A stretch of DNA of 16,700 nucleotides from Sphaerochaeta sp. GTDB lineage: Bacteria > Spirochaetota > Spirochaetia > Sphaerochaetales > Sphaerochaetaceae. Below the pieces are notes generated by a model that worked only from the letters and a program-made list of their open reading frames with translations, was not told the DNA's origin and made no database searches. The position numbers and the translations under genes were made by a program. The stretch covers positions 1 to 16,700 of the forward strand of contig JALOBD010000032.1 of NCBI GenBank assembly GCA_023228445.1, given 5' to 3'. Positions 6,332 through 14,143 of this stretch are shown in pieces. Each line of letters begins with the position of its first letter. The stretch's first letter is position 1.

Positions 6332-6866
6332 CGCTGAACACCTCGGCTTGGAAGATCTCGAAGCGACAGTGGGGATTGCGATATGCATCCGGGGCTAGGC
6401 CGGCTTTCATCGAAAGATGGGTGAGCATCTGATCAAGGTCCCAACCCTGCTCTCGGGCGACCTGGGGGAGGAAGACCGCCCGGTTCAAGCCCAACGTGAG
6501 GATGACGCCGTCAACCCCCACTTCAATCGAGCGATACCCCTCGACGGGAGTCGGCTCAGTGAGCACTGAGACCTCGGTGATGATGGCCGGCCACTCTCGG
6601 GCGGTGAGGGGCCTGAAGCGAGGATCGGCGAATGCCGCCTCGCGAGCCAGCGCCGCCACCGATTCCACCAACGGATCTCCCCCGGCGATGGTACCGATAC
6701 ACCCTCTCAGCGCTCCGCTCTTCGTCCTGAGTGTCACAAAACACCCGCGGCGGTCGTCCTTGGCAGAGGTCGGTTGGGTACTACTGGTACGCTCAGATCC
6801 ATAGAGTGAGGATTCAATGGCGTGTCTTGCCACAAGAAGGAGAGCTCGTTTATCAGCGGCAGTCAT
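6315..6866 (-). CDS. amrA: AmmeMemoRadiSam system protein A (AMMECR1 domain)
   Basis: A 183-residue, single AMMECR1-domain protein, conserved from bacteria to human but of unknown biochemical role. Seen: the signature LRGCIG (53-58), followed by AFADPRFRPLTAREW (79-92) and the long conserved stretch GVDGVILTLGLNRAVFLPQV with EQGWDLDQMLTHLSMKAGL after it. The start ATG at 6866 sits one base after the amrB stop, with GGAG just ahead, and the 3' end overlaps amrS by 17 bases. This three-gene coupling is the textbook arrangement for the system. No membrane segment or signal peptide is seen. Confidence 0.93.
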   Translation of the reverse strand: MTAADKRALLLVARHAIESSLYGSERTSSTQPTSAKDDRRGCFVTLRTKSGALRGCIGTIAGGDPLVESVAALAREAAFADPRFRPLTAREWPAIITEVSVLTEPTPVEGYRSIEVGVDGVILTLGLNRAVFLPQVAREQGWDLDQMLTHLSMKAGLAPDAYRNPHCRFEIFQAEVFSDEDQL

Positions 6867-6867
6867 A

Positions 6868-7704
6868 TCAGCTCCACAGGATGGTCGAGTAGGCGACGAA
6901 GTTTGGGTCGGTCGAATGAGTGATGTCGCTTGAGGTGTAGTAGGAGGCCACCCGCCCCGTTGCCGCGGTCTGCAGGGCCATGGAGGCGACTACCAAACTG
7001 GCACTGCAACCACAGACGGTGTTGTTGTGCGAGGCACAGAACGCGTGGGCCTCCTCGATTCTCCCCTCGCTGAGCATCGTGCTCAGCGCAAGATCGTCGT
7101 CCTTTACCCGCTGGTGGACTTGGCTGTGGTAGGGGGTGTAGCCAAAGCGCGGACCGTAGTGGGTGAAATCGCTGCTGGCTACCACGACGGTATGGCCTTC
7201 GGTCAACTCGGTCTCACCAAGCTCGGCGATGAGGCGTTTGGCTATCACGTGGACACGAGCGGCGTCGCTGATATGGGAGACCATTGCCAAGCTCACTACC
7301 GGTGGCTGCTTGAGTGCGGCGATGTAGGGGAGGATCATCTCAAGGGCGTGCTCACTCTGCACGGCAGAGAAGTAGCGTTGGTCGGCAAAACTCAGGTCCT
7401 GTGCCGTAAGAGTGGCAAGCGGGGTCTCACACCCTGTAAGCGGGGCACTTGCCAGTACGTTGTGCCCCAGGTTTGCGTAGTGGCTCGGTGAGATGATGAC
7501 AATGCGCCGCACCTTCGAAAGATCGGAGGCGAAGAAGGGGGCGATGCCGTCCTTGGAGTAGAAGAGGCCGGCGTGGGGCAGCACAGCAAAGCGATAGGCA
7601 CCGTCAAAGCGTGTGGCCTGGGCGATCGACTCTTCGACGAGGCTCTTGAGGGAGTGGGGGTCTGCCGGATACCACGAACCGGCGTATTGGGCCTTTCTGA
7701 TCAT
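6868..7704 (-). CDS. amrB: AmmeMemoRadiSam system protein B (MEMO1 family)
   Basis: A 278-residue MEMO1-like protein, related to extradiol dioxygenases and to a human protein reported to bind metal. Seen: AGSWYPAD near the N-terminus, and the likely metal site residues in PHAGLFYS (His44), SPSHY (His75), SSDFTHYG (Asp179, His182) and NNTVCG (Cys231), each the counterpart of a conserved MEMO1 position. The ATG at 7704 has a G-rich GGGGGAGG ribosome site. A second in-frame ATG at 7722 would add six residues that include the G8 tract, and I judge it less likely. It is the first gene of the triad, 59 bases after the GH3 gene, and has a possible promoter of its own at 7721-7748. Confidence 0.92.
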   Translation of the reverse strand: MIRKAQYAGSWYPADPHSLKSLVEESIAQATRFDGAYRFAVLPHAGLFYSKDGIAPFFASDLSKVRRIVIISPSHYANLGHNVLASAPLTGCETPLATLTAQDLSFADQRYFSAVQSEHALEMILPYIAALKQPPVVSLAMVSHISDAARVHVIAKRLIAELGETELTEGHTVVVASSDFTHYGPRFGYTPYHSQVHQRVKDDDLALSTMLSEGRIEEAHAFCASHNNTVCGCSASLVVASMALQTAATGRVASYYTSSDITHSTDPNFVAYSTILWS

Positions 7705-7720
7705 AGGAACCTCCCCCCCC

Positions 7721-7748
7721 ATGATAAACCACTGTGGCTAAAAGGCAA
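7721..7748 (-). promoter_or_regulatory. Possible promoter for the amr-purH run
   Basis: On the minus strand TTGCCT (7748-7743; 4 of 6) and TATCAT (7726-7721; 5 of 6) are 16 bases apart in the gap after the GH3 gene. The start would fall within or just after the run of eight G (7720-7713), giving a leader of only about 10 bases. It is plausible but unproven; read-through from the GH3 gene is equally possible. Confidence 0.35.
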
Positions 7749-7763
7749 GGAGCTGGTGTGTTA

Positions 7764-10118
7764 TCAGCTGAGCGCCTCGACGGTGACAGTCGGTATCGAT
7801 TGCCAGGAGCGGCCCAATACGCGCTGCTCCCCAATGATCTTGATCGTACACCTCAAGCGCAGATCTTCGCTGCTGGACCCGAGGGCGATCTCCAGATAGC
7901 CCGGCTCCACGACCCTGCCACCGCTGCGTCCAATGAAGGAGAAGAGCTCGGCACTGAGGGTGAAGGTGATGCGCTTCCTCTCCCCTTTGTTGAGGCGAAC
8001 CTTGGCAAACCCCTTCAGCTCCATGACCGGGCGGACGATGGAGGCCAAGAGATCGGTGCTGTAGAGCTGCACCACCTCACTGCCGTTCCAATCTCCGGTA
8101 TTCTCCACCACCAATGACAGGGTGAGCGAGCCATCACTGGCCACCTCTTCACTTGAGAGGGAGAGGTCGCCATAACTGAACGTGGTATAGCTCAGCCCGT
8201 GGCCGAATGGATAGAGGGGAGCGAACTCGGCTTGGGTGGGCAAGCCACCGGCCTTCTTCGCATGGTTGTAGGCGTAGGGGGCGCTTCCTGCACACTGAGG
8301 GAAGGAGAGCGTCGACTTGCCCTGGGGGTTGTTCACACCGGTGAGGGTGGAAGCGATGGCCTGCCCCCCTCCCTGACCGGGTAGCCAGACGGAGAGGATG
8401 GCCTTTGCGTGCTCCTTGGCTGCACCAATGTCATAGGGACGTCCGCTCACCAGGGCAAGGATCACCGGCTTTCCAGTCGCCAGAATCCGCTCCATCAATT
8501 GGCTCTGGACTCCAGGCAGGGTGAGGGTGGAGACATCCGAACCCTCTCCCACCGTGCCGTTTCCAAAGAGGCCGGCGAGGTCCCCGACGACCAGGAGGGT
8601 GACATCAGCTTGCTGGGCACACTTGACCGCGTCATCAAAGCGTGAGGTATCGAGACTGATACGGCGTGCCCCTTCGCTCTCTTCTCCCACATCGCCGGGG
8701 AAGAAGATCGCACGCTCCACACTATCCTCATAGAGCATGCATCCTGGCTCATAGAGCACCCGTTCGGACCCCAGGAGGTTCTCCAAAGCCCGCCTGACCG
8801 TTTGGGCGGCTTCGGGCACACACGACTCGGTGGCAACGCTTCCCAAGAGGTGGATCGGCGGTGAATAGCCACCGAACATTGCATAGGGGTGGTCGGCAAG
8901 CGGTCCGATGACGGCAACGGTCGCACGCTCCTTGAGGGGCAACACCCCGTCGTTCTTCAAGAGCACCAACGACGCTTCGGCTACCTTGACAGCAAGGGCA
9001 TGGTGTTCACTGCTGCCCAAGTCGATGGCTCCCTCATCGATGTACGGATTATCGAAGAGGCCTTGACGGTACTTTTCACCGATGATCCGTGCAACCGCCT
9101 CATCGATGGCCTCAATTCTCACGAGGCCGTGTTCCACAGCAGAAGAGAGGCCCTCCTTGTAGACGGTATAGCCGGGCAATTCGATGTCCAAGCCTGCATT
9201 GAAGGCGAGGGCGGCGGCCTCTGCCTTGTCACGGGCCAGGCGGTGGTCGCCCACCAGCTGGATGACCGCCTCATAGTCACTCACCACCAAACCATCAAAG
9301 CCCCATGTTTCCTTCAGAAGTGTGGTCAAGAGCTCTTTGTCGCAGGTTATGGGAACACCGTCGATATCGTGATAGGCGGGCATCACCGAACCGATGTCGG
9401 TGTGCTGGATGACCATCTCGAAGGGGAGACCGAAGATGTTCAAGAGTTCGCGCCGGCCGAGGTGGATCGGGGCATGGTTGCGCCCCCCTTCGCTTGCCGA
9501 GTGGCCAATGAAGTGTTTCAGTGTCGCCAGCGGCCTTCGCTCATCACCCTGCAGACCCTTGACGTAGGCGCTGCCCATCACCCCACAGAGGAAGGGATCT
9601 TCTCCGAACGTCTCCTCGAGCCGACCCCATCGCGCATCGCGCGCCACATCCAATACCGGGGCGAGGCCCTGGTGGATGCCCAGAGAGCGCAACTCTGAGC
9701 CGATCGCCCGCCCGATCTCCTCGACCAGATCACTATCCCAAGAGGAGCCGTAGTTGAGCGCTGAGGGGAAGATCGTCGCTCCTCGCACCATTGCACCGGT
9801 GAGGCACTCTTCGTGGAGCATCGCCGGAATCTTCAGCCGGGTCTGGGTGACCAGGTAGTGTTGGATCTGATTGATCGCCTTCGCTTGGACGCGGGGTTCA
9901 TGGGCCATCGTGCCATAGGGGCGGGTCAGTTGGCCGATGCCATTGCCCAACACCTCCGTACGACGATCGGTACCATCGCTTCCCTTCCCACCGTACTCGC
10001 GTACGGTGAACGTGCCATCTGCTGCGATCTCGAGCCATGCAGAGACCAACTGGGCGATCTTCTCCTCGACCGTCATCAAACGTACAAGCTCGTGAGCCCG
10101 CTTCAAGTTGGTGTGCAT
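7764..10118 (-). CDS. Glycoside hydrolase family 3 beta-glycosidase (cytoplasmic)
   Basis: A 784-residue retaining glycosidase that releases terminal sugars such as glucose or xylose from beta-linked oligosaccharides or glycosides. Seen: the GH3 barrel domain with APVLDVARDARWGRLEETFGEDP, the Lys-His KHF (201-203) and the nucleophile Asp281 in GLVVSDYEAV. The alpha/beta sandwich follows, with a GEGSD motif near 525 that is the probable acid/base region. A C-terminal Fn3-like domain begins around FGHGLSYTTFSY and ends at PGYLEIALGSSS. There is no signal peptide, so it acts on sugars already imported. The start is 3 bases after the stop of the upstream permease gene, with AAGGAG overlapping that stop, so it is a coupled member of the transporter operon. 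The substrate cannot be fixed from sequence; beta-glucosidase and beta-xylosidase are both possible. Confidence 0.93.
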   Translation of the reverse strand: MHTNLKRAHELVRLMTVEEKIAQLVSAWLEIAADGTFTVREYGGKGSDGTDRRTEVLGNGIGQLTRPYGTMAHEPRVQAKAINQIQHYLVTQTRLKIPAMLHEECLTGAMVRGATIFPSALNYGSSWDSDLVEEIGRAIGSELRSLGIHQGLAPVLDVARDARWGRLEETFGEDPFLCGVMGSAYVKGLQGDERRPLATLKHFIGHSASEGGRNHAPIHLGRRELLNIFGLPFEMVIQHTDIGSVMPAYHDIDGVPITCDKELLTTLLKETWGFDGLVVSDYEAVIQLVGDHRLARDKAEAAALAFNAGLDIELPGYTVYKEGLSSAVEHGLVRIEAIDEAVARIIGEKYRQGLFDNPYIDEGAIDLGSSEHHALAVKVAEASLVLLKNDGVLPLKERATVAVIGPLADHPYAMFGGYSPPIHLLGSVATESCVPEAAQTVRRALENLLGSERVLYEPGCMLYEDSVERAIFFPGDVGEESEGARRISLDTSRFDDAVKCAQQADVTLLVVGDLAGLFGNGTVGEGSDVSTLTLPGVQSQLMERILATGKPVILALVSGRPYDIGAAKEHAKAILSVWLPGQGGGQAIASTLTGVNNPQGKSTLSFPQCAGSAPYAYNHAKKAGGLPTQAEFAPLYPFGHGLSYTTFSYGDLSLSSEEVASDGSLTLSLVVENTGDWNGSEVVQLYSTDLLASIVRPVMELKGFAKVRLNKGERKRITFTLSAELFSFIGRSGGRVVEPGYLEIALGSSSEDLRLRCTIKIIGEQRVLGRSWQSIPTVTVEALS

Positions 10119-10121
10119 TGG

Positions 10122-10967
10122 TTACTCCTTCAGTGCCCCAAGGGCGACTCCTGCGATGATATACTTGGAGAGGATGAAATATATGACAAACAACGGTAGG
10201 ACCGTCAAAGTCAGACCCAAGTATACAGAGCCATATTCTGTTTTGTAAATGTCGCCTCTGAGCAAGCTCACCATGATGGGCATGGTGTACTTCTCCTGCC
10301 GGGTGAGGAGGATCAAGGGGATGAAGAGGTTGTTCCAACTGCCGACAAAGGTGAAGATCGCCTGGGTGGCCATCGCTGGTTTCATGATGGGCAGGATGAT
10401 TTGATTGAAGGTGCGAAACTCCCCCGACCCATCGATCCGCGCCGAGGCGACGATATCGAGGGAGAGGGTGGCCATGAGGTACTGGCGCATGAAGAAGACC
10501 ATCGCCGGAGCCGCGATGGCCGGCAGGATCAACGGCAGGAGGCTGTTGGTCCATCCGATTTTGTACATGAACTGATAGAAGCCGATGCCACTGACCTGTG
10601 CCGGGATCATCAACACCGCCATGATGAACGAGAAGAATGCGTTGCGCAGGCGCCAGGTATAGGCGACCAGCGCATAGGCGGTGAGGCTGGAGAAGTAGAC
10701 GGCGCAGATGGTCGTCCCGGTACTGATGATCATTGAGTTCACGAACCCGACCCAGGGGTTGAAGCTCTTGCCGGTGAGTATCTTCCAGTTGTTCACGAGG
10801 CTCTTGCCCGGAAAGAGCGCCACCGATGTCTGTTGGATCTGATAGGTGGAGCGCGTTGCATTCATGATCATCACCCAGAAGGGGAAGATGCTGAGCAATG
10901 AGAGGAAGATGCATACGATGTAGATGACCGTCTTCATGGTGATGGTCGAGGCTTTGATGCTCTTCAT
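10122..10967 (-). CDS. Carbohydrate ABC transporter permease (MalG type)
   Basis: Inner-membrane permease of a CUT1-type sugar importer (281 aa). About six hydrophobic segments can be picked out, the first at residues 13-35. The cytoplasmic EAA loop, which docks the ATPase, is at about 174-197 (ASARIDGSGEFRTFNQIILPIMKP). A typical GSWNNLFIPLILL segment follows. Its start overlaps the stop of the first permease as ATGA, and its stop is 3 bases before the GH3 gene. The substrate is unknown; the GH3 neighbour suggests a beta-linked di- or oligosaccharide. No ATP-binding subunit is encoded in the window, so a shared MsmK/UgpC-type ATPase elsewhere is expected. Confidence 0.93.
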   Translation of the reverse strand: MKSIKASTITMKTVIYIVCIFLSLLSIFPFWVMIMNATRSTYQIQQTSVALFPGKSLVNNWKILTGKSFNPWVGFVNSMIISTGTTICAVYFSSLTAYALVAYTWRLRNAFFSFIMAVLMIPAQVSGIGFYQFMYKIGWTNSLLPLILPAIAAPAMVFFMRQYLMATLSLDIVASARIDGSGEFRTFNQIILPIMKPAMATQAIFTFVGSWNNLFIPLILLTRQEKYTMPIMVSLLRGDIYKTEYGSVYLGLTLTVLPLFVIYFILSKYIIAGVALGALKE

Positions 10968-11917
10968 GCTACCCCTCCCCGTCTCTTGATCTGCCGCTCC
11001 AATTTGCGGGCCTTCACCTCATCCTTGTCACGCATGATGAAGAAGAGGGCGACCGAGAGGACGACGATGATCAGGAAGACGATCATACTCGCTGCCGAGG
11101 CACGGTTATAGAGATAACTGCCGCTGAAGGCCTGGTTGTAGATGAAGACGCTGCTGGTCAGCGTGGCGTTGTCCGGCCTTCCCAGATTGTAGAGGCGGGG
11201 GATATCGAACATCTGCAATCCTCCGATCATGCTGGTGATCAACACGTAGAGGACGATGGTCTTGAGCCGGGGCAGCGTGATGCGGAAGAAGATCTGTGTG
11301 GCGTTGGCCCCGTCGATCTCGGCTGCCTCGAAGAGTGTGACATCGATGCCCAGGACTCCGGCGATGAGGACGATCATCGAGTTGCCGTACCACATCCAGA
11401 ACTGGATGAAGGCGATGACCCCCTTGGACGTCCACTTCTGTAGGTGGAAATTGGAGGGTGCATCGAGGAATCCCAACCGTATGAGCAAGTCGTTGACCGG
11501 CCCTTTGGGGTAGCCGAAGAGGGCGTTGAAGAGGATGGCTATGGTCGCAGCGGTGATGATGTTGGGCATGTAGATCAACACCTTGAACGCCCCCTGGGCC
11601 TTGACTTGGAAGCGGCGGGTGGTGAACCAGGCGGTCAACAGCAGGGCCAGCGTGATCTGTGGGATGAAGTTCATCGTCCAAATGATGGCGGTATTGGCCA
11701 AGGACTGCTTGAACGTCACATTGGCAAGAATCGCCGTAAAGTTTGCAAAGGGATCGGAGAGGAATTTGAAGGTCGTCTTGCCCAAGCCTCTCAGGTCAGT
11801 GAATCCGATCACCACCGTATACAGGGTCGGATAGAGTGAGAAGATGATAAAGGTGACTACAAATGGAATGGAGAATATATACCCCCACTTGGCGTAACTG
11901 ACTCCTTTTCTGGCCAT
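10964..11917 (-). CDS. Carbohydrate ABC transporter permease (MalF type)
   Basis: First membrane subunit of the sugar importer (317 aa). Seen: an N-terminal membrane segment at about 12-30 with a following SLYPTLYTVVIGFTD, later hydrophobic segments, and the EAA loop EAAEIDGANATQIFFRITLPRLK at 197-219. It pairs with the MalG-type protein through an ATGA overlap. The ATG at 11917 is chosen for its AAAGGAGAGG ribosome site and because the predicted protein begins with a usual short cytoplasmic tail. A further 25 in-frame codons upstream would run through the intergenic hairpin and are rejected. A 78-base gap containing a strong inverted repeat separates it from the binding-protein gene. Confidence 0.93.
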   Translation of the reverse strand: MARKGVSYAKWGYIFSIPFVVTFIIFSLYPTLYTVVIGFTDLRGLGKTTFKFLSDPFANFTAILANVTFKQSLANTAIIWTMNFIPQITLALLLTAWFTTRRFQVKAQGAFKVLIYMPNIITAATIAILFNALFGYPKGPVNDLLIRLGFLDAPSNFHLQKWTSKGVIAFIQFWMWYGNSMIVLIAGVLGIDVTLFEAAEIDGANATQIFFRITLPRLKTIVLYVLITSMIGGLQMFDIPRLYNLGRPDNATLTSSVFIYNQAFSGSYLYNRASAASMIVFLIIVVLSVALFFIMRDKDEVKARKLERQIKRRGGVA

Positions 11918-11950
11918 CAATACCTCTCCTTTCTCAGTATATACCATAAA

Positions 11951-11982
11951 GTATCCACAGCTGCCCAGGCAACTGTGGATAC
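11951..11982 (-). repeat. Intercistronic 32-base hairpin between binding protein and permease genes
   Basis: Perfect 10-bp arms, GTATCCACAG (11951-11960) and CTGTGGATAC (11973-11982), enclose a centre in which TGCC and GGCA can also align. The whole element is close to a perfect palindrome. It begins 13 bases after the binding-protein stop and has no strong T-run behind it. Comparable stems between malE and malF in other bacteria protect the upstream message and lower expression of the permeases; the same role is inferred here. Confidence 0.6.
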
Positions 11983-11995
11983 CATGAAGCAACGC

Positions 11996-13342
11996 TTAAA
12001 TGTCGATGGCGAGGTTGTCAGCGACCACGCGCTTGAAGTCGGCAATAGCCTGGGCCTTGGTCTTCATGCCGTTGGCGTAGTTGTCCACCTGGTCGCGCCA
12101 GTAGATGTTGATCGTCTCATCGTACTGGGTCTTGTTCTTTCCGGTGGCAAATGCGCCGGCAGGAACGAAGACATCGAACATGTTCTGGCCACCGAGGAAG
12201 GGCAACGTTCCGTCACTCTTCTTCATGACCGTCCCACTGGCCACCGTGTCCTTGGTGCCGCCGGGCCCATCGAGGGTGCCGTTGGCCCAGTAGTACTGCA
12301 GGCCGGTGTTGGAGCTGTCAAGGGTGATCCACTCGATGAGCTTTCCAACCCCGTTCTTGACCGGGCTCTGGTTGTTGGCAAGGACCCACGTTCCGCCCCA
12401 GAAGAAGCCGACCGGGGGCTCACAGACGCCCCAGTCACCGTAGGTGCCTTCGCCGGGCTTGCTGCCACCGCTGTTGCCGGCCATCACGTAGTTGATCAGC
12501 CAGGCGGGTCCGAAGAAGCCGAAGACCTTCTTGCTACCAGCGTCCTTCATGTCAGCAAACCACGCATCGGTCCAGTCTGTGGTATCATTGTTATACCCTT
12601 TTTCAAGCATCATCTTCGACATGTCGAGGAACGCTTCGCGAGTCGGGTCGATGAAGAGCTTGTCATTGACGATCCACCCCTGTGGGGAGCTGCCCTCGAC
12701 GGCGTGCCAGATATCCCCATCACCGCTGACGATGGCGTATCCTTTGCGTGCCAAATCCTCGGCAGCAGCGAAGAAGCGGTCCCAGCCCGGGCCGACCTTG
12801 CTGGTGACAAATGCCGGGTCATCGCTGCCCCAGACATCCTTGGCGATCGAGCGACGGTAGATGAACGCACCCCCGGTTGCCTGATAGCCCAGGCCGACGA
12901 GATCGCCGGCATCGTTGGTACCGATGTCCACCGTATAGGGGGCGATGTCCGCTTCCTTGAGCTTTGCATCGACGTTGATGCCCAGCGACTTGTAGGGAGC
13001 GGCGAAGTGCGCTGCATCACCTTGGGTGTACTTCAGCACGAACGCCGCTTCAGCACAGTACAAGTCCGGTGCATTGTCCCCACCGCCAGCCAATGCCTGG
13101 TCCAGCGCTGGCTGGTAGGCACCATCGGTCGTGGCAATGATGGTCGTCCTCACCTCGTAGTCGAACTCCGGGTGCAACTGCTTGTACTTCTCGACCATCT
13201 TGGGTACTTCATCGGTGAAGCTCCACAGGTTGATGATCTTCCGTGTGTCCTTGGGGGCTTCGCCCGCTCCCATCGCAAAGAGCGAGACAGCAAGGCTTGC
13301 CACCAGCGCCATCATGAGCAGAATACGCATGGTTCGTTTCAT
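11996..13342 (-). CDS. Extracellular solute-binding protein of a sugar ABC transporter
   Basis: A 448-residue family 1 solute-binding protein that captures a sugar outside the inner membrane and delivers it to the two permeases. Seen: a signal peptide MKRTMRILLMMALVASLAVSL followed by FAMGAGEA. The mature domain then starts INLWSFTDEVPKMVEKYKQLHPEF, the family's usual opening strand and helix. Tryptophan-rich segments such as GFFWGGTWVLANN and NIYWRDQV are typical of sugar pockets. No cysteine sits at the signal-peptide end, so it looks like a secreted periplasmic protein rather than a lipoprotein. The ATG at 13342 follows AAGGAGGTG; 36 further codons upstream are rejected because the signal peptide begins at this Met. 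It is the first gene of the transport operon, behind the two-component genes. Confidence 0.93.
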   Translation of the reverse strand: MKRTMRILLMMALVASLAVSLFAMGAGEAPKDTRKIINLWSFTDEVPKMVEKYKQLHPEFDYEVRTTIIATTDGAYQPALDQALAGGGDNAPDLYCAEAAFVLKYTQGDAAHFAAPYKSLGINVDAKLKEADIAPYTVDIGTNDAGDLVGLGYQATGGAFIYRRSIAKDVWGSDDPAFVTSKVGPGWDRFFAAAEDLARKGYAIVSGDGDIWHAVEGSSPQGWIVNDKLFIDPTREAFLDMSKMMLEKGYNNDTTDWTDAWFADMKDAGSKKVFGFFGPAWLINYVMAGNSGGSKPGEGTYGDWGVCEPPVGFFWGGTWVLANNQSPVKNGVGKLIEWITLDSSNTGLQYYWANGTLDGPGGTKDTVASGTVMKKSDGTLPFLGGQNMFDVFVPAGAFATGKNKTQYDETINIYWRDQVDNYANGMKTKAQAIADFKRVVADNLAIDI

Positions 13343-13388
13343 TACAGACACCTCCTTAGCATCGTGTAGGTTCTCATGGTCCGGGTAC

Positions 13389-13409
13389 AAAAAGAGGCAG
13401 GCCTCCTCT
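13389..13409 (-). terminator. Small terminator or attenuator in front of the sugar transport operon
   Basis: On the minus strand AGAGG (13409-13405) and CCTCT (13397-13393) form a 5-bp stem; GAGGC/GCCTC is an alternative pairing. The stem is followed at once by TTTTTG (T-run at 13393-13389). It ends about 46 bases before the binding-protein start. It may end the response-regulator transcript, or act as an attenuator if the operon promoter lies upstream of it. The stem is short, so confidence is modest. Confidence 0.4.
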
Positions 13410-13486
13410 GTCCCACCTTCATGGTAGGGCACGAGAGGGGGGCCCGCCATTGGCCGTTTGCCCGTTCTTCTCCTAGGATGTTTGTC

Positions 13487-14143
13487 CTATGTTTCCCGGC
13501 TCTTCGTCCACTTGATGGCAAAGCGCCGCAGCGTTGCCGCATCGGCTATGGAGAGCTTGTGGCGGATATTGTCGCGATAGACGTTGATGGTCTTCACCGA
13601 GAGGTTGAGCGCCGAGCCGATCTCACTGACCCCGTAGCCCGAGCCGATGAGGCGCAAGACCTCCAACTCCCGGACACTGAGCAACTTCACCGGATCCATC
13701 GTCATCTCCGTCTCTCCGGCCACCATCGTCTTGAGCAGTCGCTGTTGCATATCAGACGAGAGGTAGACATTGCCGGCGAGGACCTGCCTGATGGCATCGA
13801 GCAGCGATGAGGCTGCCTCTTGTTTCATGACATACCCGCGTGAGCCGGCCTTCAGCGCCGCCGAGGCGTAGATGGTCTCGTCGTACATGCTGACAATCAA
13901 GGAGAGAACCGACGGGTACATGCTCCGGATGGTGCGCACGAGATCCAAGCCGTTCTCCTCCCGAAGCGAGATGTCGATAAGGGCAACATCGACCGGATGG
14001 GATTCCAGCATCGTCAGCGCCTCGCCGATGGAGACCGCCTCACCGACAACCTCCCACCCCGACACGTTTGAGATCAGGCTGGCCAACCCCTGGCTGAAGA
14101 GCGGATGATCGTCGACGATAAGAAACCTGATACGCTTACCCAT
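13487..14143 (-). CDS. NarL/FixJ-type response regulator
   Basis: Cytoplasmic DNA-binding response regulator (218 aa). The receiver domain has the acidic pair Asp11-Asp12, phospho-acceptor Asp57 in VALIDISL, Ser85 and Lys107. The C-terminal LuxR-type helix-turn-helix runs from about 154 (LSVRELEVLRLIGSGYGVSEI) through LNLSVKTINVYRDNIRHKL. The ATG at 14143 overlaps the kinase stop by 8 bases and has AAGGAG ahead, so kinase and regulator are made together. Likely target: the promoter of the sugar transport operon that follows on the same strand after 144 bases, and probably its own gene. I could not find a convincing -35/-10 pair in that gap, which would suit an activator-dependent promoter. 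Confidence 0.94.
   Translation of the reverse strand: MGKRIRFLIVDDHPLFSQGLASLISNVSGWEVVGEAVSIGEALTMLESHPVDVALIDISLREENGLDLVRTIRSMYPSVLSLIVSMYDETIYASAALKAGSRGYVMKQEAASSLLDAIRQVLAGNVYLSSDMQQRLLKTMVAGETEMTMDPVKLLSVRELEVLRLIGSGYGVSEIGSALNLSVKTINVYRDNIRHKLSIADAATLRRFAIKWTKSRET

Noticed and set aside
8889..9698. Open frame of about 270 codons on the plus strand within the GH3 gene
   Set aside because: It is antisense to the catalytic part of the GH3 enzyme, including the nucleophile region, with no ribosome site or domain.
9898..10914. Second minus-strand frame of about 340 codons across the MalG-type permease
   Set aside because: It is shifted relative to the permease, is His/Pro/Arg-rich and lacks membrane segments. 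The other frame has the EAA loop and coupled start.
11975..13369. Open frame of about 460 codons on the plus strand
   Set aside because: It is antisense to the sugar-binding protein, which has a signal peptide and family motifs. The translated plus frame resembles no known protein.
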